Shown here in pieces: positions 28,801-36,303 of a DNA stretch of 64,000 nt. Position numbers and translations under genes: made by a program. The notes under the pieces are model-generated. The model ran no database searches. It was not told the DNA's origin and saw nothing but the letters and a program-made list of their open reading frames with translations. The stretch's first letter is position 1. Each line of letters opens with the position of its first letter. Source of the stretch: Luteolibacter sp965659125 (GTDB taxonomy: Bacteria > Verrucomicrobiota > Verrucomicrobiia > Verrucomicrobiales > Akkermansiaceae); contig CBFHVO010000001.1 of assembly GCA_965659125.1 (NCBI GenBank), positions 160,888 to 224,887 of the forward strand, given 5' to 3'.

Positions 28801-29727
28801 ATGAAAATCATCGACTCCCACACCATCGGTGAGCCCACCCGCATCATCATTGAAGGTGGCCCCGACTTGGGCAACGGCCCGCTCAGCGAGCGCGCAGCTA
28901 AGTTGAATGCTGATTTTGATCACATCCGGCGTGCCGTTTGCCTGGAACCCCGAGGACATGACGCGGTGGTCGGCGGCCTCTTGGTCGAAGCTCACGAACC
29001 CGACTGCGACGCGGGCATCATCTTTTTTAATAACCGCAGCACCTTGGGTATGTGCATCCATGGCACCATCGGCCTAATTGCAACCCTGCGCCACATGGGA
29101 TGCTTCAGCAGCCCATTTTGCCGCATCGACACGCCCGCCGGCGTGGTGAGTGCCGAGGTCGATGGCAACAAAGTCAGTGTCACCAATGTTGCCTGCTTCC
29201 GAACTCATCAGGATGTCGAAGTCGAAGTTCCCGGTCACGGCACCATCACCGGCGACATCGCCTGGGGCGGCAACTGGTTCTTTCTGATCGACAGTCAGGG
29301 ACCGCCCATCGCCGACTCCACCCCATTGGAACTCACCCTATTCGGCGAGAAAGTGCGCAAAGCCCTGATTCAGGCCGACATCACCGCGGTCGGTGGCCGC
29401 GAGCTCGATCACATCGAACTGTTCTGGCCTCCGACCGACCCTGAAACCGCCGATAGCCGAAACTTTGTGCTATGCCCCGGTGGCGCCTATGACCGCTCGC
29501 CCTGCGGCACCGGGCTCAGCGCCAAACTCGCCTGCCTCGCAGCCGACGGCAAGTTGAAGCCCGGACAGGTCTGGCGACAGGCCAGCATCCTCGATCAGGT
29601 CTTTGAGGGCAGTTACCAGCTACTCGAAGACGGTAAGATCTCACCCTGCATCACCGGCCAAGCCTGGATCACCGGCGAGAGCACCTACCACTTCGATCCG
29701 GACGACCCGTTTCGGTTTGGGACTTGA
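28801..29727 (+). CDS. 4-hydroxyproline 2-epimerase (proline racemase family)
   Basis: The 308-aa protein starts MKIIDSHTIGEPTRIIIEGG and has both catalytic thiols of an epimerase: Cys85 in LGMCIHGTIG and Cys235 in DRSPCGTGLSAKLA. A Thr at the second site would indicate a dehydratase instead. It would convert trans-4-hydroxy-L-proline to cis-4-hydroxy-D-proline, the substrate of the upstream flavoenzyme. The first site reads CIH rather than the common CGH, a small departure. Downstream steps (deaminase, dehydrogenase) are not in the window. Hydroxyproline from collagen or plant/algal wall proteins is the likely source. Proline racemase activity remains possible. Confidence 0.88.
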   Translation: MKIIDSHTIGEPTRIIIEGGPDLGNGPLSERAAKLNADFDHIRRAVCLEPRGHDAVVGGLLVEAHEPDCDAGIIFFNNRSTLGMCIHGTIGLIATLRHMGCFSSPFCRIDTPAGVVSAEVDGNKVSVTNVACFRTHQDVEVEVPGHGTITGDIAWGGNWFFLIDSQGPPIADSTPLELTLFGEKVRKALIQADITAVGGRELDHIELFWPPTDPETADSRNFVLCPGGAYDRSPCGTGLSAKLACLAADGKLKPGQVWRQASILDQVFEGSYQLLEDGKISPCITGQAWITGESTYHFDPDDPFRFGT

Positions 29728-29755
29728 TAATTGCCCGACCCCGGAGAGCTCAAAG

Positions 29756-29818
29756 ATTGTAGCGGTGGTTTATGACCATCGAGCGAATCCAACGACGTTC
29801 ATGGAGAGACGCTACAAT
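29756..29818. repeat. 63-bp imperfect palindromic intergenic repeat, copy A
   Basis: Outer arms ATTGTAGCG (29756-29764) and CGCTACAAT (29810-29818) are perfect inverted repeats. Inside, GCGGTGGTTTATGACCATCG (29762-29781) folds into a hairpin. A second element of the same 63-bp length and same layout lies at 61436-61498. It lies between convergent genes and abuts the terminator that follows. Confidence 0.65.
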
Positions 29819-29852
29819 AAAAAAGCCCGATCACATGCGCGAACGGACTTTT
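29819..29852. terminator. Bidirectional intrinsic terminator between the epimerase gene and gltA
   Basis: AAAAAGCCCG (29819-29828) pairs with CGGACTTTTT (29843-29852) across a 14-nt loop, with one G-T pair. The A and T runs give a T-tract on both strands, so it can end transcripts of the plus-strand epimerase gene and of the minus-strand gltA gene. Confidence 0.75.
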
Positions 29853-29873
29853 TGAAAAACCGGGAACTAGCAA

Positions 29874-31160
29874 CTAGGAACGCTCCCCGATTGGCGTGTA
29901 CTCACGCAGCGTGGGGCCGGTGTAGATCTGGCGCGGACGCGAGATGCGACTCTTGGGGTCTTCCATCACTTCCTTGAAGTTGGCGATCCAGCCCGGCATG
30001 CGGCCGATGGCGAACATCACGGTGAACATGTCGAGCGGAATACCGATGGCGCGCATGATGATGCCGCTGTAGAAGTCAACGTTCGGGTAGAGATTGCGCT
30101 TCACGAAATATTCGTCTTGGAGCGCGATTTGCTCGAGCTTCTTGGCAATGTCCAGAAGGGGGTCGGTGACATTGAGTTCGACGAGCACCTTGTCGCACTG
30201 CTCCTTGATGATGAGCGCACGCGGATCGAAATTCTTGTAGACGCGGTGACCGAAGCCCATCAGGCGGCGACCGCTGGACTTGTCCTTGACCGCTTCAAGA
30301 AATTTGGAGCCATCGTCACCTTCGGCATGGATCTGCTCGAGCATTTCGAGCACGGCCTGATTGGCCCCACCGTGAAGGGGACCCCACAGGGCACATACAC
30401 CGGCGGAGGCGGAGGCGAAGAGGTTGGCCTTGCTGGAAGCCACCATGCGCACGGTGGAAGTGGAGCAGTTCTGCTCGTGGTCGGCGTGCAAAAGGAATAT
30501 CAGATCGAGGGCTTTGGCGACCTCAGGCTTGATGTCGATTTCCTCGCCGGGCATGGAGAACATCATGTGCAGGAAGTTCTCGGAGTATTTGAGATTGGCT
30601 TTCGGGTAGATGATGGGAAGGCCTTTGGACTTGCGGTAGGAAAAGGCGGCAATGGTGCGGACCTGCGAAATCAGGCGGGCGGCGTGATTATCGAAGCGCT
30701 CCTCACGCTTTTCGAGAATACTCGGGTAGAATGAGGAAGCCGCGTTGATCATCGCGGAGAGGATCGCCATCGGGTGCGCCGTGCTCGGGAAACCCTCAAA
30801 GTGGTGGCGCATGTCCTCGTGGATGAGCTGGTAGTTGGTCAGCTGGGAGGAAAAGGCCGAGAGTTGACCGCTATTGGGCAGCTCGCCGTAAATCAGGAGG
30901 TGGGCAGTCTCGACGAAGGTGCTCTTCTTGGCGAGTTCAGCGATGTCGTAGCCGCGGTAGCGCAGGATACCCTTTTCCCCGTCAATGAAAGTAATGTCGC
31001 TGACACAGGAACCCGTGTTACCGTAACCGGGATCCAGCGTGATGACACCGGTCTGAGCGCGAAGTTTGGTGATATCGATACCAACTTCGCCCTCGGAGCC
31101 AACGATGCTGTCGAGCTCGATGGTCTGGTCGTCAATTTTCAGTTCCACATTCTTGTTCAT
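29874..31160 (-). CDS. gltA: Citrate synthase (type II)
   Basis: The 428-aa enzyme condenses acetyl-CoA and oxaloacetate in the TCA cycle. It has the hexameric, NADH-regulated-type N-terminus (beta-strand domain to about residue 50), the catalytic His segments HADHEQNCSTSTVR and GFGHRVYKNFDPRA, and the catalytic Asp in LYPNVDFYSGI. Length equals E. coli GltA (427 aa). A GTG at 31211 would extend it by 17 residues; the ATG at 31160 matches the family start. It is the last gene of a scpB-pheA-gltA run on the minus strand and ends at a bidirectional terminator. Confidence 0.96.
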   Translation of the reverse strand: MNKNVELKIDDQTIELDSIVGSEGEVGIDITKLRAQTGVITLDPGYGNTGSCVSDITFIDGEKGILRYRGYDIAELAKKSTFVETAHLLIYGELPNSGQLSAFSSQLTNYQLIHEDMRHHFEGFPSTAHPMAILSAMINAASSFYPSILEKREERFDNHAARLISQVRTIAAFSYRKSKGLPIIYPKANLKYSENFLHMMFSMPGEEIDIKPEVAKALDLIFLLHADHEQNCSTSTVRMVASSKANLFASASAGVCALWGPLHGGANQAVLEMLEQIHAEGDDGSKFLEAVKDKSSGRRLMGFGHRVYKNFDPRALIIKEQCDKVLVELNVTDPLLDIAKKLEQIALQDEYFVKRNLYPNVDFYSGIIMRAIGIPLDMFTVMFAIGRMPGWIANFKEVMEDPKSRISRPRQIYTGPTLREYTPIGERS

Positions 31161-31242
31161 CTGCGGGGCAATTAAACCCGTTGCTTGAGGCTGTTCCAGT
31201 GTTCTTTCCACAATTTTTAAAAGTTTGCTTTGATGATTGGCA

Positions 31243-32313
31243 TTATTCGCCGGAGTCGGGATAGGAACCGAGCAATTTCACCATGGAGCAGTGCTGGTTG
31301 AGCTCCTCGAGCGCTTGGGCGACCTTGTCGTCCTCACAGTGACCCGCGAGATCGACATAGAAGATGTATTCCCAGTCTTTTCGCTTGGAGGGACGGGATT
31401 CAATCTTGGAAAGGTTGATGTGGCAGTGGTCGAAGGCCTGCAACGCACTGACCAGCGAGCCGGGCCGGTCATGAATGGCGAAGAGCAGCGAGGTGCGGTC
31501 ATTGCCAGTGGGCGGACAGGTCTTCTCACCAATCACCAGGAAGCGTGTGGTGTTGGTACTGCGATCCTGGATGCGCTCATCGAGTACGCTCAGATCATAG
31601 AGTTGCGCAGCCAGCGGGCCACCGAGGGCGGCGGCGCCCTCCTTGGCATGATCACGCGCGATCTCAGCCGCTTTGGTAGTGGAGGAAACCTCGACCAGTT
31701 CGGTATCCGGAAAATTCTTGTGCAGCCAGTTGCGGCATTGGCCGAAGACCTGCGGGTGCGAGTACAAAACCTTGATCTGCTCGCGGGGTATGGCAGCCAT
31801 GAGGCAGTGCTCGATGCGCAGTAAAATCTGCGAACAGATGTGTAGAGGTGAGTCGACGAAAAGGTCGAGGGTGTGCGAGACCGCTCCTTCGGTGGAGTTC
31901 TCAATGGGCACCACACCGTAGTCCGCGGCGCGGCGGGCCACCTGATCGAAGACGTCTGAGAAATTGGGTTGGGCCGAGTAGTTGACCGAGTGACCGAACT
32001 TCTTGATCGCCGCCTGATGGGTCCAAGTGCCCTCAGGGCCAAGATAGGCGATTCTGAGATCTTCCTCCAAGGCCAGGGCCGCAGACATGATCTCACGGTA
32101 GATCGCCTTGATGGATTTCTCGGGTAAACGGCCTTCGTTGAGTTCGACCAGTCGGCGCAGCAGGGCTTCTTCGCGATCGGGGGCGTAGATTTGCAGGCCA
32201 TCGCGCTTCTTGATAACGCCGACCTCATGCACCAGATCAGCGCGTTGGCTGAGCAGGTCCATCAACTGACGATCAATGTCGTCAATCTGCTTGCGGATGT
32301 CGTCTAGGCTCAC
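31243..32313 (-). CDS. pheA: Bifunctional chorismate mutase/prephenate dehydratase (P-protein)
   Basis: The 356-aa protein catalyses two steps to phenylalanine. Residues 1-85 are an AroQ chorismate mutase (LDDIRKQIDDIDRQLMDLLS and KSIKAIYREIMSAAL). Residues about 88-265 are prephenate dehydratase (IAYLGPEGTWTHQAA, GVVPIENSTEGAVSHTLD, and the catalytic Thr in NTTRFLVIG). A C-terminal ACT domain with KIESRPSK binds phenylalanine for feedback control. It lies 30 bp downstream of scpB. All motifs are intact. Confidence 0.96.
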   Translation of the reverse strand: MSLDDIRKQIDDIDRQLMDLLSQRADLVHEVGVIKKRDGLQIYAPDREEALLRRLVELNEGRLPEKSIKAIYREIMSAALALEEDLRIAYLGPEGTWTHQAAIKKFGHSVNYSAQPNFSDVFDQVARRAADYGVVPIENSTEGAVSHTLDLFVDSPLHICSQILLRIEHCLMAAIPREQIKVLYSHPQVFGQCRNWLHKNFPDTELVEVSSTTKAAEIARDHAKEGAAALGGPLAAQLYDLSVLDERIQDRSTNTTRFLVIGEKTCPPTGNDRTSLLFAIHDRPGSLVSALQAFDHCHINLSKIESRPSKRKDWEYIFYVDLAGHCEDDKVAQALEELNQHCSMVKLLGSYPDSGE

Positions 32314-32343
32314 GGTTTGGGAAGGGAATCAAATGGGATCAAA

Positions 32344-33087
32344 TCATGAATCGGCGCTCTCTTCATCAGCTTCGCGGAAATCGGCGGTATCCGCGCCATC
32401 TGAAGCCGTAGCTTCTGCCAGCGAGAGTTGCTTCTCCTCTTTTTCGGCTTCGGGCTGTTGCTCAGCTGCCTGGGGAAGCTCAACCTTGCGCAGTTCGCTG
32501 GCATTGGGCAGGTCGTCGACCGAGCGGATGCCGAAATGCTCGAAGAACAGGTCGGTGGTTTCATAGAGCAGCGGCCGGCCAGGCAGTTCGGCGCGGCCAC
32601 CGATACGGATGAGATCGCGGTCGAGGAGCTTCTGAAGCATGCCGTCACAGGAGACGCCGCGCACGGCCTCGACCGCTGCCTTGGTGATGGGCTGACGGTA
32701 AGCGATGATGGCAAGGGTCTCCATGGCAGGGCCACTCAGGCGCTCGGGCTTGCGCCCCGGAAAGAGCTGGCGCACGAAATCGCCGTAATCGGCTCTGGTG
32801 TAGAGTTTCCAGCCCTTAGCGCGTTCAATCAGTGAGAAGGCGCGGCCGGTGCTCTCATACTGCTCGTTCAACTCGTCAATGGCGGCAATCACCTGCTCCT
32901 CACGGGTATCGGCCAGGCCTTTGAGCCAATCGGGCGTGGCCTCCACATCCCTGCCTTCTTCTTTGTCCCGGGCCTCCACATCCTCGGCTTCAGCCGCACG
33001 GCAACGCACCAAACGTGCGATTTCTGCGCTCGATATGGGGTCCTGGGAAGCGGTCAGGAGGGCTTCGATAATGGCACTTAGCTGCAT
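32344..33087 (-). CDS. scpB: Segregation and condensation protein B
   Basis: The 247-aa protein is the winged-helix kleisin partner (ScpB) of the Smc-ScpA condensin. It begins LSAIIEALLTASQDPISSAE and has the ScpB core LSGPAMETLAIIAYRQPITK, AAVEAVRGVSCDGMLQKLL and LPGRPLLYETTDLFFEHFGI. An acidic insert at about residues 33-50 and a Glu-rich tail of about 45 residues are extra compared with the Bacillus protein. scpA is not adjacent, which is unusual for this pair. It heads the scpB-pheA-gltA run. Confidence 0.94.
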   Translation of the reverse strand: MQLSAIIEALLTASQDPISSAEIARLVRCRAAEAEDVEARDKEEGRDVEATPDWLKGLADTREEQVIAAIDELNEQYESTGRAFSLIERAKGWKLYTRADYGDFVRQLFPGRKPERLSGPAMETLAIIAYRQPITKAAVEAVRGVSCDGMLQKLLDRDLIRIGGRAELPGRPLLYETTDLFFEHFGIRSVDDLPNASELRKVELPQAAEQQPEAEKEEKQLSLAEATASDGADTADFREADEESADS

Positions 33088-33384
33088 GGCGGGGCCGCAC
33101 CCTAGATAGAGTCCGCGTGGGCTGCAAGCTGCGGATTTTGCTTTTTGGGTCGCGCATTCGCCATAGCACAGAACCTTGAGCGGTGCTCAGAAGCATGGGA
33201 ATCGGGTGATTTTTCGCCCGACCCTTGTTTTTCCACTTGAAGGCATGTGTTTCAGGGGCTAATCCACCGCGCTCCGTTGCCATTGACGGCTCCGGACCCG
33301 AGGCTTCAAAAGGCCCTAAGAACGTCTAAAAACGTATAAGAACGCCTTTGCTCCGAACGTCTTTTACCCCAAACATCCATTCCT
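33088..33384. other. Intergenic control region between scpB and the DksA-like gene, with decamer repeats
   Basis: This 297-bp divergent gap holds a 7-bp hairpin (TCGGGTG/CGCCCGA, 33202-33221, T-rich loop) and, 38 bp before the plus-strand start, three 10-base units TAAGAACGTC, TAAAAACGTA and TAAGAACGCC (33317-33346). The decamers have helical-turn spacing and could be protein sites or part of the leader. No gene was found here on either strand. Confidence 0.5.
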
Positions 33385-34251
33385 ATGGCCGCCAAGAAAT
33401 CCAAATCCAGTACCAAGAAAGCCGCGAAGAAGAAAGTCGCCAAAAAACCGGCCAAAAAAGCGGTGAAGAAAAAAGCCGCGAAGACCAAGGTGACCAAAAA
33501 AACCGCCAAAAAGGTGGCCAAAAAGGCAGCTAAAAAGGCAGCTAAAAAGGCAGCCAAAAAACAGGCTGCCAAAAAGACTTCCAAAAAGACTTCCAAAAAG
33601 ACGACCTCCAAGAAAACGTCCAAGAAACCCGCTGCCAAGGCCGTTAAAAAGGCCGTCAAGAAAACCGCTACCAAAGCGAAAGCCAAGCAGGTCTCACCGG
33701 TTAAGAAAGCCGCTCCCAAGCGTACCACCAAAGTGGATCCTGTCAGAACTCCGGCTCCCAAGCGCAAGAAGATCAAATCCAGCCACGGCACTGGATTCAT
33801 CAAAAAGCAGCGCCAGCGGCTACTCGACCTGCGCGATGAACTGCTCGACGCCATGAACGGCATGACCCGTGACACCATCCGCAACGCTCCTGAGGGATCC
33901 GAGGCATCCGGCAGCGGGCAGCATCAGGGCGACGCCGGCAGCGACGCCTATGACCGTGATTTTGCCCTCTCGGTGCTCGCCAAGGAGCAGGACGCCCTCT
34001 ACGAGATCGAGCAGGCCCTGCGTCGCATCGACAGCGGCACCTACGGCATGTGCGAAATCAGCTTCGAAAAAATTCCTCAAATGCGCCTTGAGGCCATCCC
34101 TTTTGCCCGTCTGACCGTTACTTGCCAGGCCCAGTGGGAGCAGGAATACGGCAATCGCCGCTTCCGTTCCTCCAGCGAAGTGGGCTTCAGCGGCGGAAAC
34201 AGCCTGAATGATGAGGATTCTCTGTCAGTTTCACTTGACGACGACAATTAA
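33385..34251 (+). CDS. Histone-H1-like lysine-rich tail fused to a DksA/TraR-type domain
   Basis: The 288-aa protein has two halves. Residues 1-130 are almost only Lys, Ala, Thr and Pro in AAKK/TSKK repeats, like bacterial histone-H1-like proteins, and should bind DNA. Residues about 135-265 match DksA/TraR: a coiled-coil helix (KKQRQRLLDLRDELLDAMNG), SVLAKEQDALYEIEQALRRI, then the finger GTYGMCEISFEKIP...TVTCQAQWE. Only two of the four zinc cysteines remain: one Cys of each CxxC pair, the others being Ser and Thr. DksA proteins act in the RNA polymerase secondary channel with ppGpp. It lies just upstream of rpmG and rpsR. The repeats include near-identical 12-bp units at about 33526-33560. 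Confidence 0.88.
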   Translation: MAAKKSKSSTKKAAKKKVAKKPAKKAVKKKAAKTKVTKKTAKKVAKKAAKKAAKKAAKKQAAKKTSKKTSKKTTSKKTSKKPAAKAVKKAVKKTATKAKAKQVSPVKKAAPKRTTKVDPVRTPAPKRKKIKSSHGTGFIKKQRQRLLDLRDELLDAMNGMTRDTIRNAPEGSEASGSGQHQGDAGSDAYDRDFALSVLAKEQDALYEIEQALRRIDSGTYGMCEISFEKIPQMRLEAIPFARLTVTCQAQWEQEYGNRRFRSSSEVGFSGGNSLNDEDSLSVSLDDDN

Positions 34252-34278
34252 TCCACCAATATCCCGCCCCCTGATTCC

Positions 34279-34452
34279 ATGCCACGCGACATCATCATCC
34301 TAGAATGCACCGAGGCCAAAGCGGAAGGCAAATCGCCTTCACGCTACGTCACCACGCGCAACAAGAAGAGCCTCCGCACCCCTGGACGCCTTGAGAAGGT
34401 GAAATTCAACCCTGCCCTCAAGCGCCGCACCCTCCACCGCGAACTCCGCTAA
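34279..34452 (+). CDS. rpmG: 50S ribosomal protein L33
   Basis: The 57-residue basic protein begins PRDIIILECTEAK and contains SRYVTTRNKKSLRTPGRLE followed by KFNPALKRRTLHREL, the L33 signature. Only one Cys is present, so this is a zinc-free (C-minus) form. It sits 27 bp after the DksA-like gene and 7 bp before rpsR, and is too short to be seen with a 60-codon cut-off. Confidence 0.93.
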   Translation: MPRDIIILECTEAKAEGKSPSRYVTTRNKKSLRTPGRLEKVKFNPALKRRTLHRELR

Positions 34453-34459
34453 TTTCACC

Positions 34460-34702
34460 ATGTCTGAGCCGAAAACCGTACAACGACGCATCAACTTCCG
34501 TAAGGCGAACCGCCAGATGCCGCGGCGTCGTCACGATATCCCCGCCGATAAAATCGTGCCGACCAACGCCGAGCTGCTCTCCCAGTTCACCACCGAGACC
34601 GGCAAGATTCTGCCCCGTCGCGTAACCGGCGTCTCCGCCAAGCTTCATCGCAAAATCAATAACGCCATCAAGCAGGCGCGCGCCATCAACCTGATGCCCT
34701 GA
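34460..34702 (+). CDS. rpsR: 30S ribosomal protein S18
   Basis: The 80-residue protein has the S18 core TGKILPRRVTGVSAKLHRKI followed by NNAIKQARAINLMP, preceded by a basic N-terminus (RRINFRKANRQMPRRR). S18 binds S6 and the central domain of 16S rRNA. The usual neighbours rpsF, ssb and rplI are absent; rpmG lies 7 bp upstream instead, a pairing also known in other phyla. A strong terminator follows 29 bp after the stop. Confidence 0.94.
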   Translation: MSEPKTVQRRINFRKANRQMPRRRHDIPADKIVPTNAELLSQFTTETGKILPRRVTGVSAKLHRKINNAIKQARAINLMP

Positions 34703-34731
34703 TCCTGTGTAGTATACTCCCCCTCTCAAAG

Positions 34732-34769
34732 AACCAGCCCTCCGATCCATGATCAGGGCTGGTTTTTTT
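34732..34769 (+). terminator. Intrinsic terminator after rpsR
   Basis: AACCAGCCCT (34732-34741) pairs perfectly with AGGGCTGGTT (34755-34764) across a 13-nt loop, followed by a run of seven T (34763-34769). It ends the transcript containing the DksA-like gene, rpmG and rpsR. Confidence 0.92.
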
Positions 34770-34796
34770 GTGCCCATCCACTAAACCCATCGAGCT

Positions 34797-35237
34797 ATGA
34801 CCACCAAGCACGCCACCACCGAGGAGGAGATGATGGCAATGGGCCGCCAATGTGCCGCTGTGGCCAAGCCTGGCAGCGTGTGGTGGCTGAGTGGAGATCT
34901 GGGCGCTGGCAAGACCCACTGGACCAAGGGCTTCGTTGCGGGTCTCGATTGCAAGGATGAAGTCACCAGCCCGACCTTTGGTCTGCTCCACGAGTACACC
35001 GATGGCAAACTGCCCGTCTTCCACTACGACCTCTATCGCCTCGAGTCAGCCTGCGAACTGCTCGCTATGGGCTGGGACGAGACACTAGAGCGCGGTGGCG
35101 TGGTGATCGTCGAATGGGGTGACAAATTTCCCGAGCTGATGCCCGAAGGAGCCGTGCAATTGAAGATTACCGTGCTCGGGGACGGCAGTCGTCAGGTGAA
35201 AATCAACGGCGGCACTGGTTTAGCAAACCTTCCATGA
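34797..35237 (+). CDS. tsaE: tRNA threonylcarbamoyladenosine synthesis ATPase TsaE
   Basis: The 146-aa P-loop protein is needed for the t6A modification of tRNAs reading ANN codons, acting with TsaB and TsaD. It has Walker A in SGDLGAGKTHWTKGF, then TSPTFGLLHEY, FHYDLYRLES and VIVEWGDKFPE, all family hallmarks. Length is typical. It is alone here; tsaB and tsaD are not adjacent. Its last 35 bp overlap the convergent polyprenyl synthase gene. Confidence 0.95.
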   Translation: MTTKHATTEEEMMAMGRQCAAVAKPGSVWWLSGDLGAGKTHWTKGFVAGLDCKDEVTSPTFGLLHEYTDGKLPVFHYDLYRLESACELLAMGWDETLERGGVVIVEWGDKFPELMPEGAVQLKITVLGDGSRQVKINGGTGLANLP

Positions 35238-36207
35238 AGTAGGTAATTTGCTCCAGAGCATCCGCGTGCTTACCGGCATTGAGCAGGCTCAGGTCCTCAC
35301 GACATTCGGCCAGCATGCCGATGGCGGTTTCAACCGCACTCTCCAGAGCTCCCTCGTATTCTGCGATACCCAGCAGCACCGGAAGATCAAGAGGTTCTTC
35401 AGCGAGGATGCGCTTATTGAGCTTCACCCGCTGGGCTTCAGTCGCGGACTCGAGAAGATTCAGAATGGGCAAGGTCAGTTTACCCTTTTCCAGATCGGTG
35501 CGCAGAGTCTTGCCAACCACATCCTCCGAACCGACTAAGTCAAGGCAGTCGTCATAGATCTGATACACGGTGCCCAGCTTCATACCGTAATCGTAGAGGC
35601 GCTGCTCAGTGGCCTCGTCCCTGCCGGAAAGGCAGGCGGCCAGACCGCAGGAAGCAGCGAACAAGGCCCCGGTTTTCATCCCGATGACCTTGAAGTAATC
35701 CTCTCTGGTGAAGGTTAGGTCGAAGCGGCGCTGAGTCTGGATGATTTCGCCCTGACAAACTTCGCTAGAGGCCCTGCCGACCTTGCGGCAGATCTCCACG
35801 CAGCCGAAATCGGTAGCCAGAGTCATGGCGTGAGAGAAGAGCGCGTCGCCAAGCAGGACCGAGAGTGAGTTGCCCCATTTGGCATTGGCGGTCGGCACCA
35901 TGCGGCGGGTGTCCGCCCCATCAATAATGTCGTCGTGGACAAGGGTGGCCATGTGGATGAGTTCCATGATCACGCCCAGCTTGGTATGGTCTGCGGTCAC
36001 CTCTCCGGTGGCACCGCCAACAAGAATGGCCAGAGTCGGGCGGATGCGTTTGCCCGATGTGTTGCAGACGTAGGCCACGTAGGGCTCAATAGCCGGATCA
36101 AAGGCCCGGACCTGATTGCGGATCGCGGTCTCAACCTGCTCCAAATGGGGCATCACCAACTCGGTGGGATACAGACTGGTGGGCAGATTTTCGGGGTGCG
36201 CTTTCAT
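35203..36207 (-). CDS. Polyprenyl diphosphate synthase (IspA/IspB-type trans-prenyltransferase)
   Basis: The 334-aa enzyme extends isoprenoid chains with isopentenyl diphosphate. The first Asp-rich motif is TLVHDDIIDGADTRR and the second is YQIYDDCLDLVG; GKRIRPTLAILVGGA and FTREDYFKVIGMKTGALFAA also fit. The residues before the first DDxxD lack bulky aromatics, which favours a medium- or long-chain product such as the menaquinone side chain, consistent with the menaquinone methyltransferase gene at 61.5 kb. The ATG at 36207 is chosen; the upstream in-frame Cys-rich stretch is not family-like. Confidence 0.9.
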   Translation of the reverse strand: MKAHPENLPTSLYPTELVMPHLEQVETAIRNQVRAFDPAIEPYVAYVCNTSGKRIRPTLAILVGGATGEVTADHTKLGVIMELIHMATLVHDDIIDGADTRRMVPTANAKWGNSLSVLLGDALFSHAMTLATDFGCVEICRKVGRASSEVCQGEIIQTQRRFDLTFTREDYFKVIGMKTGALFAASCGLAACLSGRDEATEQRLYDYGMKLGTVYQIYDDCLDLVGSEDVVGKTLRTDLEKGKLTLPILNLLESATEAQRVKLNKRILAEEPLDLPVLLGIAEYEGALESAVETAIGMLAECREDLSLLNAGKHADALEQITYFMEGLLNQCRR

Positions 36208-36303
36208 GTTCCGGGAGTTGGCACAAGTAGGCATAGGAGCCAGTTCTTCGCAACCGCATACACCGCAAAGTGGCAATTATTTCCGACGCTGATCCCCAAT
36301 CCG

